A stretch of DNA of 64,000 nucleotides from Algibacter miyuki (GTDB taxonomy: Bacteria; Bacteroidota; Bacteroidia; Flavobacteriales; Flavobacteriaceae), in NCBI RefSeq assembly GCF_042427745.1, contig NZ_JBHMFA010000001.1; one strand, written 5' to 3'. Below the pieces are notes generated by a model. The model made no database searches and was not told where the DNA came from. It saw only the letters and a list, made by a program, of their open reading frames with translations. Positions 25,538-35,688 of this stretch are shown in pieces; the stretch's first letter is position 1; each line of letters begins with the position of its first letter. Made by a program: the position numbers and the translations under genes.

Positions 25538-25573
25538 TAAAAAAAGCCTTTCCGTTTAAACGAAAAGGCTTTA
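25538..25573 (-). terminator. Terminator after the M1 peptidase gene
   Basis: AAAGCCTTT and a second GTTT segment pair with AAAC and AAAGGCTTT in a long stem with A and T runs on both sides, 20 bases past the M1 peptidase stop. It could work in both directions. Confidence 0.85.
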
Positions 25574-25593
25574 ATAAATTTACTTAAAATATT

Positions 25594-27438
25594 TTACTTT
25601 TTATTATTGGAAGGGTTTACGTCTGCCATTAAGCCCGAAGGATCAATTTCAACTGTTTTTACAGCTTTTGAAGCTTCAAAGGTATAAGTAGGGTATGCCC
25701 AAGCCCAATCTTTTATTATAGTGGCTGTGGTTGGTTTTTCGCCACGCATCATTTGTAACGGAATGTAAAAATCTTCCGAAGAACCATCTACATAAGTTAC
25801 TTTTAAATCTATAGGCATTGGCATTAAACCAATTCTATTTAAAGTAATGGCTTTTCCGTTAATGCTTTCTATAGCGTAATCTATAGTGTTTGTGGTTTGT
25901 CCGAAATCTGTTAAATACCAATCTAGTTCTAAACCAGAAACACGTTCAGCGGTGCGTACAATATCTAGTGGTTTAGGATGTTTAAAAGCAAAATCAGTAA
26001 AGTATTTTTTTATGGTTTTCTTTAAGTTTTCAGAACCAATAACATAACCTAACTGACTTAAAAACACGGCGCCTTTGCTGTAAGCCGCAATACTGTATGA
26101 ACGGTTATAAGCATAACGATCGGAATGTGTAGTTAAGGGTTGCTCTTTACCAGAATTTGCTAAAGAAATATAACCTCTGTATGAGGATGCTATGGGGTTT
26201 TCTTTATTCTCGTTCATAACCTCGTTCATGGCCCAGTTGCTAATGTAGGTAGTAAAACCTTCGTCCATCCATTCGTGTTTCGACTCGTTAGAGGCTAATA
26301 AAAACTGAAACCAAGTGTGTGCTAACTCATGTGCGGTAACACCAACTAAACTACCATAGGTTCTATTTCCTGTAATTAGTGTGCTCATAGCGTATTCCAT
26401 ACCGCCATCGCCACCTTGAATTACTGAATACTGTTTGTATGGGTATTTACCAATATTTTCGCTAAAATATTGCATTAACTCCACTGTTTTTGGTTGCATT
26501 TTTTTCCAATACCCTTTATGCTCGGCATCTAACGTATTTTTATATAAAAAATGTAAAAGCGGGCCATTTGGCACTTGCATAGTATCATGAATATAATCTT
26601 TATCGGCAGCCCAAGTAAAATCGTGTACGTTTGGTGCTATAAAATGCCAAGTTAATTTATCAGTATTCGGTTTGGTAACCGTTCCTGTTTCATAACCATG
26701 ACCAATTTGGTTTGGGTTTTGTAAATAGCCCGATCCGCCAACAGTATAATCTTTATCAATGGTTAATTTTACATCAAAATCTCCCCAAACACCGTGAAAT
26801 TCACGTCCGATATATGGGTCGGCATGCCAACCTTCAAAATCATATTCAGCCAATTTTGGGTACCATTGCGACATAGATAATGCGACACCTTCAGCACTGT
26901 TTCTGCCTGTTCTACGTATTTGTGCAGGAACTTGCGCGTCAAAATCCATAGTAAAAGTTACTTTTTCACCAGGTTGTATAGGTTTTGCTAACGCTACTTC
27001 TAACACGGTTCCTACAGTTTCATGTTTTAAAGTTGTACCATTTTGCTTTAAGCTGTTTACTTTTATATAACCAATTTCGTTTGGTTTTAGGTTTCCAATT
27101 CGGTTTCCAACACGCGCATCTGGATCGGCAATAGTTTGCGAACGTACATCCATTTCGCTGCCAGGTTGAAAGGCATTAAAAAATAAATGATAGTACACAC
27201 GATCTAAAACATCGGGTGAATTATTGGTGTAAACCAACGTTTGTTTTCCTTGGTATTGATAGGTGTTAACATCCATATCAATAGCCATTTTATAATCTAC
27301 ATGTTGTTGCCAATACGTGCTTGTTGCAGGAGAATTAAGTACCGGAGATGTGTTAGAATCTGTTGTTACACTTTTGGTAGTAGAACAAGACCAAAACAAG
27401 GCGATACTTAAAACTGAAATATAAATGTGTTTCATCAT
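25594..27438 (-). CDS. M1 family zinc aminopeptidase, lipoprotein
   Basis: The 614-residue metallopeptidase has a lipoprotein signal (MMKHIYISVLSIALFWSC) and an N-terminal beta domain. The catalytic site VTAHELAHTWF (HExxH, about residue 370) is followed 18 residues later by the second zinc ligand in EWMDEGFTTY, and GGMEY (about 345) is the GxMEN-like exopeptidase loop. It removes N-terminal residues from peptides in the periplasm or on the surface. It is separated by a terminator from the upstream S8 peptidase gene. Confidence 0.93.
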   Translation of the reverse strand: MMKHIYISVLSIALFWSCSTTKSVTTDSNTSPVLNSPATSTYWQQHVDYKMAIDMDVNTYQYQGKQTLVYTNNSPDVLDRVYYHLFFNAFQPGSEMDVRSQTIADPDARVGNRIGNLKPNEIGYIKVNSLKQNGTTLKHETVGTVLEVALAKPIQPGEKVTFTMDFDAQVPAQIRRTGRNSAEGVALSMSQWYPKLAEYDFEGWHADPYIGREFHGVWGDFDVKLTIDKDYTVGGSGYLQNPNQIGHGYETGTVTKPNTDKLTWHFIAPNVHDFTWAADKDYIHDTMQVPNGPLLHFLYKNTLDAEHKGYWKKMQPKTVELMQYFSENIGKYPYKQYSVIQGGDGGMEYAMSTLITGNRTYGSLVGVTAHELAHTWFQFLLASNESKHEWMDEGFTTYISNWAMNEVMNENKENPIASSYRGYISLANSGKEQPLTTHSDRYAYNRSYSIAAYSKGAVFLSQLGYVIGSENLKKTIKKYFTDFAFKHPKPLDIVRTAERVSGLELDWYLTDFGQTTNTIDYAIESINGKAITLNRIGLMPMPIDLKVTYVDGSSEDFYIPLQMMRGEKPTTATIIKDWAWAYPTYTFEASKAVKTVEIDPSGLMADVNPSNNKK

Positions 27439-27454
27439 AATCTATTGAAAATAA

Positions 27455-27482
27455 AAAAAGAGGCAGTTTAAAGCCTCTTTTT
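27455..27482 (-). terminator. Terminator after the S8 peptidase gene
   Basis: A 10-bp stem (AAAAAGAGGC with GCCTCTTTTT) with an 8-base loop ends in a T run on the minus strand, 10 bases past the S8 stop. It can also act on the plus strand. Confidence 0.85.
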
Positions 27483-27491
27483 AATTGTTAA

Positions 27492-29099
27492 TTATTTCAT
27501 TTTTGAGGCCATTATTAGAGCGTTATAAGCGTTGACCATTTTAGACGATTTTACTAAATCGCCAAAAGGTTTTACATTACTCGTTTCGCCACCAACAATC
27601 ACTTTACTTTTTACAGCTAAGCCAGAATCCATTAAAACTTGCTTTACTTGCGCAGCACTTAATTTTGGATAGTACGAACGGATTAACGCAGCAACACCAG
27701 CAACCGCAGGTGCAGCCATAGATGTTCCTCCTTTAGTATCGTATTCGTTTTCTGGTACTGTAGAATATACTTTTGCTCCAGGAGCAAATACATCTACATT
27801 TATTTTTCCGTAGTTAGAAAATCCTGCAACAATACCCGAACCGTATTTAGGCTCTAAAGCACCAACAGTAATAAAAGTATCTGATACTTCTGGACCAACG
27901 CCAACAGCATCGTTTGGATATACATCTTTTTCATCTAAATTAATACCTTCGTTACCAGCAGCATTTACAAAAAGAACATCGTTTTTCCCGGCGTAAGCAA
28001 TAGCATCACGTACCCAATCACTGTGTGGTGAGTAGTATTTACCAAAACTTCCATTTATAATAGACGCGCCATTATCTACAGCGTAACGAATAGCTAAAGC
28101 AATATCTTTATCGTATTCATCGCCATTTGGTACGGCTCTAATGCTCATAATTTCAACATTATTAGCAACACCATTTACACCTTTACCATTGTTGCGTTCT
28201 GCAGCAATAATACCAGCAACGTGTGTACCATGACTTTCGGTTTTAACAGAAGGTTTTACATTTCCGTTTCCGTAAAATTTTGTCGACATATCATCGGCAT
28301 CATCACCATTTATACGGCCTTTAAAATCTTTGTTTAAGTTATAATTTAAACGATCGTTTATTTGATTTAAGCTATTCGATAATTCTTCTTTTCCTTCACT
28401 TAAAGATTCTAAGCCATTGCTATAAAAGTATTTTGCAATTTGAACTGAACGTGATAATGTTTCATCTTCGGTTTTAATACTGTTTACATCTGCTTTAGTA
28501 TAGTCTGTTTTGTTTAAATGCTTAGCTAATGCGGCATCGGCATTTGAAATTTGCAATAACATTTGGTCGTAATTATTTTTATAACCCATGTATTTTTGAT
28601 AATCTTCATCGTATTCTGCTTGTGCTTTTGCATAAACAGGATCGCTGGTATCACCTTTTGCTAAAATTCTAACAAATTCTAGTTGTTCATTATAGGCTTC
28701 ACCTAGAAAATTCCATCCATGAATATCATCGATGTAACCATTTTTATCGTCGTCTATGCCGTTGTTTGGAATTTCTTTTTTATTGGTCCAAATAACATCA
28801 TTTAAATCTTCATGGTCAATATCAATTCCAGAATCGATAACGGCAACAATAACTTTTTTTCCTTTTTTATTTTTTATGATTTCGGCATAAGCTTTATCAA
28901 CACTCATTCCAGGAATGGTATCTTTTACTAAATCTAAATGTCCCCAATTGTGTTTTTCAATTTCGGTTAAATCCGAAACTTTTAAAGGAGTATTATCGAT
29001 ATTTTCAAGAGGTGTTGAAATAATATCGGCTGCACCGCCACAGCTAGAAATTAATAGTGCTGCAAATGCAGAACATGTGATTGCTTTTAATGTGTTCAT
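27492..29099 (-). CDS. S8 subtilisin-type serine peptidase, lipoprotein, with a long insert
   Basis: The 535-residue protease has a lipoprotein signal (FAALLISSCG, Cys about 20) and the catalytic triad Asp in VAVIDSGIDIDH (about 87), His in ESHGTHVAGI (about 288) and Ser in GGTSMAAPAVAG (about 458). The spacing between Asp and His is about 200 residues instead of the usual 30-50. The insert (about 120-275) is helical and charged and starts after an Asp-rich region with calcium-like DDDKNGYIDD. The mature enzyme would act on the outer surface or in the periplasm. It precedes the M1 peptidase gene on the same strand but has its own terminator. Confidence 0.92.
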   Translation of the reverse strand: MNTLKAITCSAFAALLISSCGGAADIISTPLENIDNTPLKVSDLTEIEKHNWGHLDLVKDTIPGMSVDKAYAEIIKNKKGKKVIVAVIDSGIDIDHEDLNDVIWTNKKEIPNNGIDDDKNGYIDDIHGWNFLGEAYNEQLEFVRILAKGDTSDPVYAKAQAEYDEDYQKYMGYKNNYDQMLLQISNADAALAKHLNKTDYTKADVNSIKTEDETLSRSVQIAKYFYSNGLESLSEGKEELSNSLNQINDRLNYNLNKDFKGRINGDDADDMSTKFYGNGNVKPSVKTESHGTHVAGIIAAERNNGKGVNGVANNVEIMSIRAVPNGDEYDKDIALAIRYAVDNGASIINGSFGKYYSPHSDWVRDAIAYAGKNDVLFVNAAGNEGINLDEKDVYPNDAVGVGPEVSDTFITVGALEPKYGSGIVAGFSNYGKINVDVFAPGAKVYSTVPENEYDTKGGTSMAAPAVAGVAALIRSYYPKLSAAQVKQVLMDSGLAVKSKVIVGGETSNVKPFGDLVKSSKMVNAYNALIMASKMK

Positions 29100-29119
29100 G
29101 TTTGAAGTTTAATAATTAT

Positions 29120-29980
29120 TTATTTGAAAATGTCTTGGGTTGAAAATGTGTTGTTAAGGCGCACGCCCTTTTCGGTGTGTTTTACCGTAATAATTTCGTT
29201 GTGAGCATCATGCTCTAAAAACAAGTAGTAATTATTATCAGCGGCTAGGTTTAGAAAGTGTTCTTTTTCGTCTAAAGTTAGCAAGGGTCTGGTATCATAA
29301 CCCATTACGAAAGGTATTGGTAAATGGCCAACGGTGGGTAATAAATCGGCCATGAAGGCGATGGTTTTTCCGTTGTAATTTATTAACGGAATCATTTGTT
29401 TATCGGTGTGGCCATCGGCAAAAAAGATATCAAATCCTAAGGTTGAATTTTTAAGTAAATTGGTTTCAGGAAGTTGCGTAAATTTTAATTGTCCGCTTTC
29501 TTCAAAAGGAAGAATATTTTCTTTTAAAAAAGAAGCTTTTTCTCTATTATTTGGTTGTGTTGCCCATTGCCAATGGTCTTCGTTACTCCAATAATGTGCA
29601 TTTTTGAAAACGGGTTCGTAGCCGGTTCTATCCTTATTCCATTGCACACAACCACCAGAATGATCGAAATGCAGGTGTGTTAAAAATACATCGGTAATAT
29701 CATCGGGATGGAAACCGTGGGTTTTTAAAGATTTTTCTAAAGTATCGTCTCCCCAAAGGTGATAATACCCGAAAAATTTATCCGATTGTTTATTCCCCAT
29801 ACCGGTATCGATTAAAATAAGCCTATTGCCATCTTCAATAAGGAGGCAACGAGCCGCAATATCGATCATATTATTGGCGTCTGCTGGGTTGGTACGTTGC
29901 CATAATGATTTTGGTACCACGCCAAACATAGCGCCACCATCGAGTTTAAAATTGCCGGAATTAATAGGGTATAAGTTCAT
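29120..29980 (-). CDS. Metallo-beta-lactamase-fold hydrolase
   Basis: The 286-residue protein carries the MBL zinc signature THLHFDHSGG (HxHxDH), the Asp-Thr-Gly strand IDTGMGNK, the third histidine in ADGHTDKQMIP and the C-terminal EHDAHNEII. No signal peptide is visible, so it is cytoplasmic. The family includes quorum-quenching lactonases and other hydrolases, and the substrate here cannot be told. It follows the S8 gene on the same strand after 20 bases, which suggests cotranscription or a small neighbouring unit. Confidence 0.85.
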   Translation of the reverse strand: MNLYPINSGNFKLDGGAMFGVVPKSLWQRTNPADANNMIDIAARCLLIEDGNRLILIDTGMGNKQSDKFFGYYHLWGDDTLEKSLKTHGFHPDDITDVFLTHLHFDHSGGCVQWNKDRTGYEPVFKNAHYWSNEDHWQWATQPNNREKASFLKENILPFEESGQLKFTQLPETNLLKNSTLGFDIFFADGHTDKQMIPLINYNGKTIAFMADLLPTVGHLPIPFVMGYDTRPLLTLDEKEHFLNLAADNNYYLFLEHDAHNEIITVKHTEKGVRLNNTFSTQDIFK

Positions 29981-30034
29981 AAGAGTGTAAAATTACGGAA
30001 TCTATTGTTAATCGGTAAAAACGTTAAGAATATA

Positions 30035-32230
30035 TTAAGAAATAACGGCTTTTAAACGTTTTCCAAAATCGAATAATGCTTTTATTTCTTTCATGCCTGC
30101 CAAGCGTTGTCTACCAAAAACAAGTAGTGCAGAGCCGTTAGATTCAACGTGATAGTATGGATTGCTTTCGAAAAAGTGCGTGATATCATCATCAAAAAAG
30201 GCACTAATTTCGGTAACATTCTCTCCTAAAAGATAGAAACGATCCGAGAAATCGTCATGGTTTTCAATATCAATATCTTTCATACCAGCAAGGGCCGATA
30301 CTTTTTCTAAAAAACCTTCTTTATCTAAAGTAAATTCTGGAATTTGTTTATCTAAGTTAATATAAAGCATGGTTTTTCTAATCACTTCTTTGGCTATAAA
30401 TTCTCCTTCGGAAAATTCAATATCAAAAAGTTTCATCCTTTTATCCTTATGCGATAATTTATTATAAACATGATCGATGTGTTTGGTATTGAAAAATTTG
30501 AAGTTATTTAAGAATGATACCTCTTTTTCATGTTCAGCACTGTAATTATAATCATAATCGGCAGCTAAAGTTTCCATACTAGTTTGACGCCTAGTAAGGT
30601 TGTTTTTAATAATTTTTGGCACCGGAAGCATACGGCGTAAAGCGAAAGGGTGTTTAGAGTCGGTATCATGCATATCTAAACCAATAACATCAAAATGACC
30701 GCCGCGTTTTTTAAACAATTCTCGGTAATTATTCATGTTCTCCATTACGGTATGATCTACAAATTTACAGAGTGAAAAATCAACAATAATATCCTGGTTT
30801 TCGGGCACGTTATCTAGTTGCTCTTTAAGTTTGTAATAATTTAAAAAGCTACAAAAATGCTTTACACTAACGTAATAGTTATGCTGCTCTCCAGTTTCTT
30901 GATACATTAAAACATTTGGTTTTAGTAGGTTTCTAATAAACAAACTAGCACTTTTATTAATGATAATATGAATGATTAATGTGGTAATGACTCCAGAAAT
31001 AATTCCTGAAATAAGTCCAATTTTTAAGGTAATAATTAAAGTGACAAAAAATATAATGAGTTGCTCTTTTCCTATAGAAAATATTTTGGTTATTACATTT
31101 GGTGAGGCCAATTTATAGCCTGTATATACCAAAATAGCCATTAAAGCGGGTAACGGAATACGTGTGAGTTGCGTACTAAAAAGCACAATAAATAAGACCA
31201 AGAAAAAGGCATGGAAAAAATTTGACGATCGGTTGGTGGCACCATTGTTAACATTTACCGAGCTTCGTGCAATTACGGTAACCACATTTAAACCGCCTAA
31301 AAAACCACTACCTATGGTGGCTAAACCTAAAGCTTTTAAATCTCGGTTAACATTGGAACGTCTTTTTTCAGGGTCCAATTTATCTACGGCTTTTATACTT
31401 AAAAGTGATTCTATACTTGCAATAAGTGTAAGCGCCAAAACGCTTGCCCAAAAAGAGAAACTCCATATACCATTAAAATTTGGTGTTGGAATTTCCGCAA
31501 TAATATTTTGAATACTCGGTATGCCCGAAATCATGTATTCCTTGGCAATAGGGTTGGGCTCGTGCAAACCAATTTCGAAATAATAACTAAATGCAATGGA
31601 TAAAATAACAATCCACATAGGAGCAGGAATAAGCTGTAAATATTTATTTCTAATTTTTGAATAAAAGAGCATAATAGCCAAACTTAGTACACCGGCTAAA
31701 GCGGCAAAAACAAGGCCTTTACTTTCGTAATGTAACGCATCGTTTATGGTAAATGGAATTTCTAGAAGATAATCTATGGTGTCTTCGCGCTTTATTTTAT
31801 GCGCAAACATAATATGGAATTGTTTTCCTAAAATAATAAGCCCAATAGCAGCTAACATGCCTTGAATGGCGGACGATGGGAAAAAATTAGCTAAAGCACC
31901 CATGCGTAAAAACCCAAGTCCCATTAAAAGTACGCCCGAAAAGACAATGGCCATATAGGCGTCTTGCAACCCTAGCGTGGTTATGGCAACTAAAATAACA
32001 CCAACTAAACCATTTCCGGGGCCTACAATGGTAACATTGCTTCCCCCTAAAATAGAAACGGTTATACCACCAATAACGGCGGCGATAATTCCTGAAATTG
32101 GCGGCGCATCACTGGCCATGGCAAGTCCTAAACCTAATGGTAGCGCAATAAGGCTAACCACAAAGCCAGAGAATATATTTTTAGGTAAGGTTTTTAAAAA
32201 ATCTTTTATGTTGTTTTTTTTCTGAATCAT
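30035..32230 (-). CDS. SulP family inorganic anion transporter with STAS and extra C-terminal domain
   Basis: The 731-residue membrane protein has the SulP core (about 15-430) with the first-helix signature ALPLGLGLAMASDAPP and GIIAAVIGGITVSILGGSN, then a STAS domain (about 450-540, including DFSLCKFVDHTVMENM). A further 160 or so residues (about 570-731) follow that normal SulP proteins of this length lack. Members carry sulfate, bicarbonate or other anions. The neighbouring universal-stress protein gene overlaps by 4 bases and both point the same way, so the stress protein may regulate the transporter. The substrate is unproven; bicarbonate is common for such marine homologues. Confidence 0.9.
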   Translation of the reverse strand: MIQKKNNIKDFLKTLPKNIFSGFVVSLIALPLGLGLAMASDAPPISGIIAAVIGGITVSILGGSNVTIVGPGNGLVGVILVAITTLGLQDAYMAIVFSGVLLMGLGFLRMGALANFFPSSAIQGMLAAIGLIILGKQFHIMFAHKIKREDTIDYLLEIPFTINDALHYESKGLVFAALAGVLSLAIMLFYSKIRNKYLQLIPAPMWIVILSIAFSYYFEIGLHEPNPIAKEYMISGIPSIQNIIAEIPTPNFNGIWSFSFWASVLALTLIASIESLLSIKAVDKLDPEKRRSNVNRDLKALGLATIGSGFLGGLNVVTVIARSSVNVNNGATNRSSNFFHAFFLVLFIVLFSTQLTRIPLPALMAILVYTGYKLASPNVITKIFSIGKEQLIIFFVTLIITLKIGLISGIISGVITTLIIHIIINKSASLFIRNLLKPNVLMYQETGEQHNYYVSVKHFCSFLNYYKLKEQLDNVPENQDIIVDFSLCKFVDHTVMENMNNYRELFKKRGGHFDVIGLDMHDTDSKHPFALRRMLPVPKIIKNNLTRRQTSMETLAADYDYNYSAEHEKEVSFLNNFKFFNTKHIDHVYNKLSHKDKRMKLFDIEFSEGEFIAKEVIRKTMLYINLDKQIPEFTLDKEGFLEKVSALAGMKDIDIENHDDFSDRFYLLGENVTEISAFFDDDITHFFESNPYYHVESNGSALLVFGRQRLAGMKEIKALFDFGKRLKAVIS

Positions 32231-33075
32231 TGTAAAATTAACACATCGGTTGGTAGTTCAGTTAAAATATGCTCAATATCATGTGGAAATAAGCGATCCC
32301 AAAACGTCATTTTGGTGGGTGCATTCATAATTAATAAATCGGCACGTGAAATTTGAGCATAATGACCGATGGAATACCCTTTTTGCCCAAAAATAGGCTG
32401 CAATTTTATGTTTCTATCAATGGTGTGTTCTTTTGGAATATGACTTATAATTTCCTTTATTCTTGAGTTTTCGCGAAGTGTAATACGTTCTTTTATAATA
32501 GTTGCACGGCGTAATGATTTATCATCGTCAACTTTTACAGTAATTTGATCTTCGTTTATTTCTTCAACAATAGTTATTTTTTTAGCGTTTAATTGGTTGG
32601 CCACGTAAAAAGCTGCCGTAATGGTGTTTTCTGTTTTCGGGTCTTTTAAACCATTAACCACAATATGTTGACAGGGCGATCTAACAACTGATGGTTTTAT
32701 AAGTAATAAAATAGAACAATTGGCTTGGCGTGTAATTTTTCGAGCAATAGAACCGACGTAATATTTTAAAAAGCGTTCACGCTGTACCGCACCAAGAATA
32801 AGTAAATCTATTTTTTTTTCTTCCGAAGTAGATAAAATCACATCTACAGGGTTTCCGGTTTTAAATACAATTTCAAAGTTTAAATGGTCTTTTTCAAAGC
32901 TTGTTAGAAAATCGTGAAGTGTATTTGTTTTATCGTCAGAGGGTTCGCCGACATGAATTAAAAATAGTTTTGCATCAAAAAACACAGACAATCTAGCGGC
33001 CTCAAAAAGGTTCGCTTTTAGGTTTGGTGAAAATGCTACACCAATTCCAATACTTTTAAAAGGCTTTAAACTCAC
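32227..33075 (-). CDS. Universal stress protein, two tandem Usp domains
   Basis: The 282-residue protein has two Usp-like halves. The first (about 5-145) keeps the ATP-binding motif in LILGAVQRERFLKYYVGS, followed by IARKITRQA. The second (about 150-282) has lost most of the glycine motif and ends in LLIMNAPTKMTFWDRL and TDVLILQ. The start is GTG 33073-33075. Its last bases overlap the SulP gene start, a sign of translational coupling. The head of the gene is divergent from the CPA1 antiporter with a 101-base gap. Confidence 0.85.
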   Translation of the reverse strand: MSLKPFKSIGIGVAFSPNLKANLFEAARLSVFFDAKLFLIHVGEPSDDKTNTLHDFLTSFEKDHLNFEIVFKTGNPVDVILSTSEEKKIDLLILGAVQRERFLKYYVGSIARKITRQANCSILLLIKPSVVRSPCQHIVVNGLKDPKTENTITAAFYVANQLNAKKITIVEEINEDQITVKVDDDKSLRRATIIKERITLRENSRIKEIISHIPKEHTIDRNIKLQPIFGQKGYSIGHYAQISRADLLIMNAPTKMTFWDRLFPHDIEHILTELPTDVLILQ

Positions 33076-33176
33076 GGGTTTTGCTATTTTTTACTCAAAG
33101 TTGAAAGATAACATTTTTTAAAAACAACAAGTCGTCTGTTTTACTTAAATTAGTCTTTTTTTATAGAATATTATAT

Positions 33177-35012
33177 ATGATAGAACTAGCAGGAATAATA
33201 ATTTTAGGCATTTTAGCACAATGGGTAGCATGGAAATTTAAAATTCCGGCTATTTTACCGCTTATTTTAATAGGTTTATTAGTAGGGCCTATTGCCGCCG
33301 AATTTTTAAGTGAGGATGGAAGTAAATGGATAGAACCTATATGGAATGGCACCAAAGGTTTATTTCCTGGAGAAAGTTTATTTTATTTCGTGTCTTTGGC
33401 TATTAGTGTTATTTTATTTGAGGGCGGACTGACTTTAAAATTTAGCGAAATTAAAAATGTAGGTCCTGTAATTACAAAATTAATTACCATAGGATCGGCA
33501 ATTACGTTTTTTGGAGCAGCCTTGGCGGCTCATTACGTTTTCCTTTTAAGCTGGCAAATTTCATATTTATTTTCGGCATTAATTATTGTAACGGGACCAA
33601 CGGTGATTACACCTATTTTAAGAAATATTCCGATGAAAAAAGATGTATCGGCCGTTTTAAAATGGGAAGGGATTTTAATAGATCCTATTGGTGCGTTAGT
33701 TGCCGTATTGGTTTTCGAATTTATAAGTGTAGATGCTGGAGGTGAGTTCACTAAAACGGCTTTAATTGAATTTGGTAAAATTGTACTTTTCGGTTTTACT
33801 TTTGGTTTTACTTTTGCTCACGCCATGAACTTTATAATTAATAGAAAGTTAGTGCCACATTATTTATTAAATGTGTTTGCTTTGGCTGCTGTACTTGGTG
33901 TTTTTGTACTGTCTGATACTTTTGCACACGAGTCTGGTTTACTTGCCGTAGTGGTTATGGGTATGGTTCTAGGGAATTCTAATTCGCCTTATTTAAAAGA
34001 ATTACTGTATTTTAAAGAATCGCTAAGCGTACTATTAATTTCAATTTTATTTATTCTATTGGCGGCCAATATTAATGTGTCTGATTTAATGCTGATTTAC
34101 GATTGGAAAACAGTTGGACTTTTTGCCATCATTGTTTTTGTTATTCGACCAATTGGAGTTTTTATGAGTACACAAGGGTCTTCTTTAAAATTTAATGAAC
34201 GCGTATTTATAAGTTGGGTTGGTCCACGTGGAATTGTTGCTGCAGGTATTGCCTCTTTATTTGGTTTGAAATTAGCTAAAGAAGGTATTTCGGGAGCCGA
34301 ATATATCACACCTTTAGTGTTTATGATTGTTTTAGGAACGGTTTTATTAAACGCCACAACAGCGCGATTATTTGCTAAAATGGTTGGGGTTTTCTTGAAA
34401 AAATCTGAAGGTATTTTAATTATTGGAGGTTCTAAAGTATCCCGATTATTAGGTCGTTATTTAGAAAAAAGTGGAAGGCATGTGGTAATTATTGATAGTA
34501 ATGAACGTAACATCCAAAAGGCAAAAGAGTATGGATTGGAAGCTATGAGTGCTAATATTTATTCCGATTCGTTAATGGATAATATTGAATTGAATGATGT
34601 TGGTTATATTATGGCACTTACCGGAAATTCGGATATAAACAAGTTTGCTATTGATAAATTTAGCAAACAGTTTGGTGAAAATGGCGCGTTTAGATTGGTT
34701 ACTAACGAAGAAATGCTCGATTCTGGAAACAATCCGAAAGAAGGTTTATTTAGTCATACCGACGATTTTACAAGGTTATTGGAAGTGACTCGTAAACATC
34801 CTTCTATTCAAGAAATAGCTTTAGAAGATGATGCGCATTACCAAAGTTTAATAAAAATCACCGAACAAGATGAAGATATTATTCCTTTGTTTATAAAGGA
34901 TAATGAAGGAGAATTACATATTCTTTCTGCTAATAATTTATCGGTTGGAACTATCGAAAAAGGATTTCAATTGGTGTATTTAGGAAAAGTTTTCGGAATG
35001 GAGAAGGAGTAA
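33177..35012 (+). CDS. CPA1-type Na+/H+ or K+/H+ antiporter with C-terminal TrkA-N (RCK) domain
   Basis: The 611-residue protein has about 11-12 membrane helices (about 1-400) with the family's conserved motifs (ILFEGGLTLKF, SALIIVTGPTVITPILR, WEGILIDPIGAL), then a nucleotide-binding Rossmann domain (about 405-520: GILIIGGSKVSRLLGRYLE, HVVIIDSNE). It exchanges Na+ or K+ for H+ and is probably gated by NAD(H)-type ligands or cyclic nucleotides. It is divergent from the Usp-SulP pair, all three transporting or regulating ions, which suggests one ion/pH homeostasis cluster. Confidence 0.9.
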   Translation: MIELAGIIILGILAQWVAWKFKIPAILPLILIGLLVGPIAAEFLSEDGSKWIEPIWNGTKGLFPGESLFYFVSLAISVILFEGGLTLKFSEIKNVGPVITKLITIGSAITFFGAALAAHYVFLLSWQISYLFSALIIVTGPTVITPILRNIPMKKDVSAVLKWEGILIDPIGALVAVLVFEFISVDAGGEFTKTALIEFGKIVLFGFTFGFTFAHAMNFIINRKLVPHYLLNVFALAAVLGVFVLSDTFAHESGLLAVVVMGMVLGNSNSPYLKELLYFKESLSVLLISILFILLAANINVSDLMLIYDWKTVGLFAIIVFVIRPIGVFMSTQGSSLKFNERVFISWVGPRGIVAAGIASLFGLKLAKEGISGAEYITPLVFMIVLGTVLLNATTARLFAKMVGVFLKKSEGILIIGGSKVSRLLGRYLEKSGRHVVIIDSNERNIQKAKEYGLEAMSANIYSDSLMDNIELNDVGYIMALTGNSDINKFAIDKFSKQFGENGAFRLVTNEEMLDSGNNPKEGLFSHTDDFTRLLEVTRKHPSIQEIALEDDAHYQSLIKITEQDEDIIPLFIKDNEGELHILSANNLSVGTIEKGFQLVYLGKVFGMEKE

Positions 35013-35034
35013 ATAAATATTTATTTAAAGCATT

Positions 35035-35436
35035 TTACTTACTCAAATCCATTTCTATTCTAATTTCCGTAGGGTGTAAAAGTGCTAAATATATAATGAT
35101 AAGGATACCGAAAAGCACAAAATCTTTATTCAGAAATAAAATTAAAAACGCGGCACCTTCAAGTATAGCCCATCTAACTATAGATGCGGTTTGATATACG
35201 GCCATATTAGCTTCTGGTTTTAAGGTTTTATCTGCGGCTTTTAACTGCGTTTTAAACATGAAATTACTAAAGATATAAGCGATTACAGGAATAAGCACAT
35301 AAACGATGTTAGATTGGCTTAAGGGCGGCATATTAAAACTTATCGTGGTAACATCTCCTACAAAAACATAAGCCATAACTAAACCTGCGCACAAAGCAAA
35401 ATGTATCATTTTAATCACTTTTAACTTCTCTTCCAT
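35035..35436 (-). CDS. Small four-helix membrane protein, unknown
   Basis: I do not recognise this 133-residue protein by function. It has four hydrophobic segments (about 10-27, 45-62, 83-101 and 106-121) and a short charged C-terminus (IRIEMDLSK). Such proteins occur in flavobacteria as conserved hypothetical membrane proteins. It is convergent with the antiporter gene, 22 bases apart. A -7 box (TAAATTTG on the minus strand, 35473-35480) lies about 37 bases before the ATG. Confidence 0.65.
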   Translation of the reverse strand: MEEKLKVIKMIHFALCAGLVMAYVFVGDVTTISFNMPPLSQSNIVYVLIPVIAYIFSNFMFKTQLKAADKTLKPEANMAVYQTASIVRWAILEGAAFLILFLNKDFVLFGILIIIYLALLHPTEIRIEMDLSK

Positions 35437-35688
35437 AGCGCTTTATATTTTTAAAAGAATATTGTTGGTAAGCAAATTTAAACATTTTTTCTACAGAGTA
35501 AAAGATGATTTCCATATGGATGATGATTGTTATTCTGAATATATCATACTTAAAACCGAAAAAATAATTGAACTGAATATTCCTTCGTATAGGCCAGGTA
35601 GTTAATGTTTAAAAAAATAAAAATAAAAAGTTTAAAGTTGAGAAAAATTAATTAGATTTATATATACATAACTTATCAAGTTGCAAAA

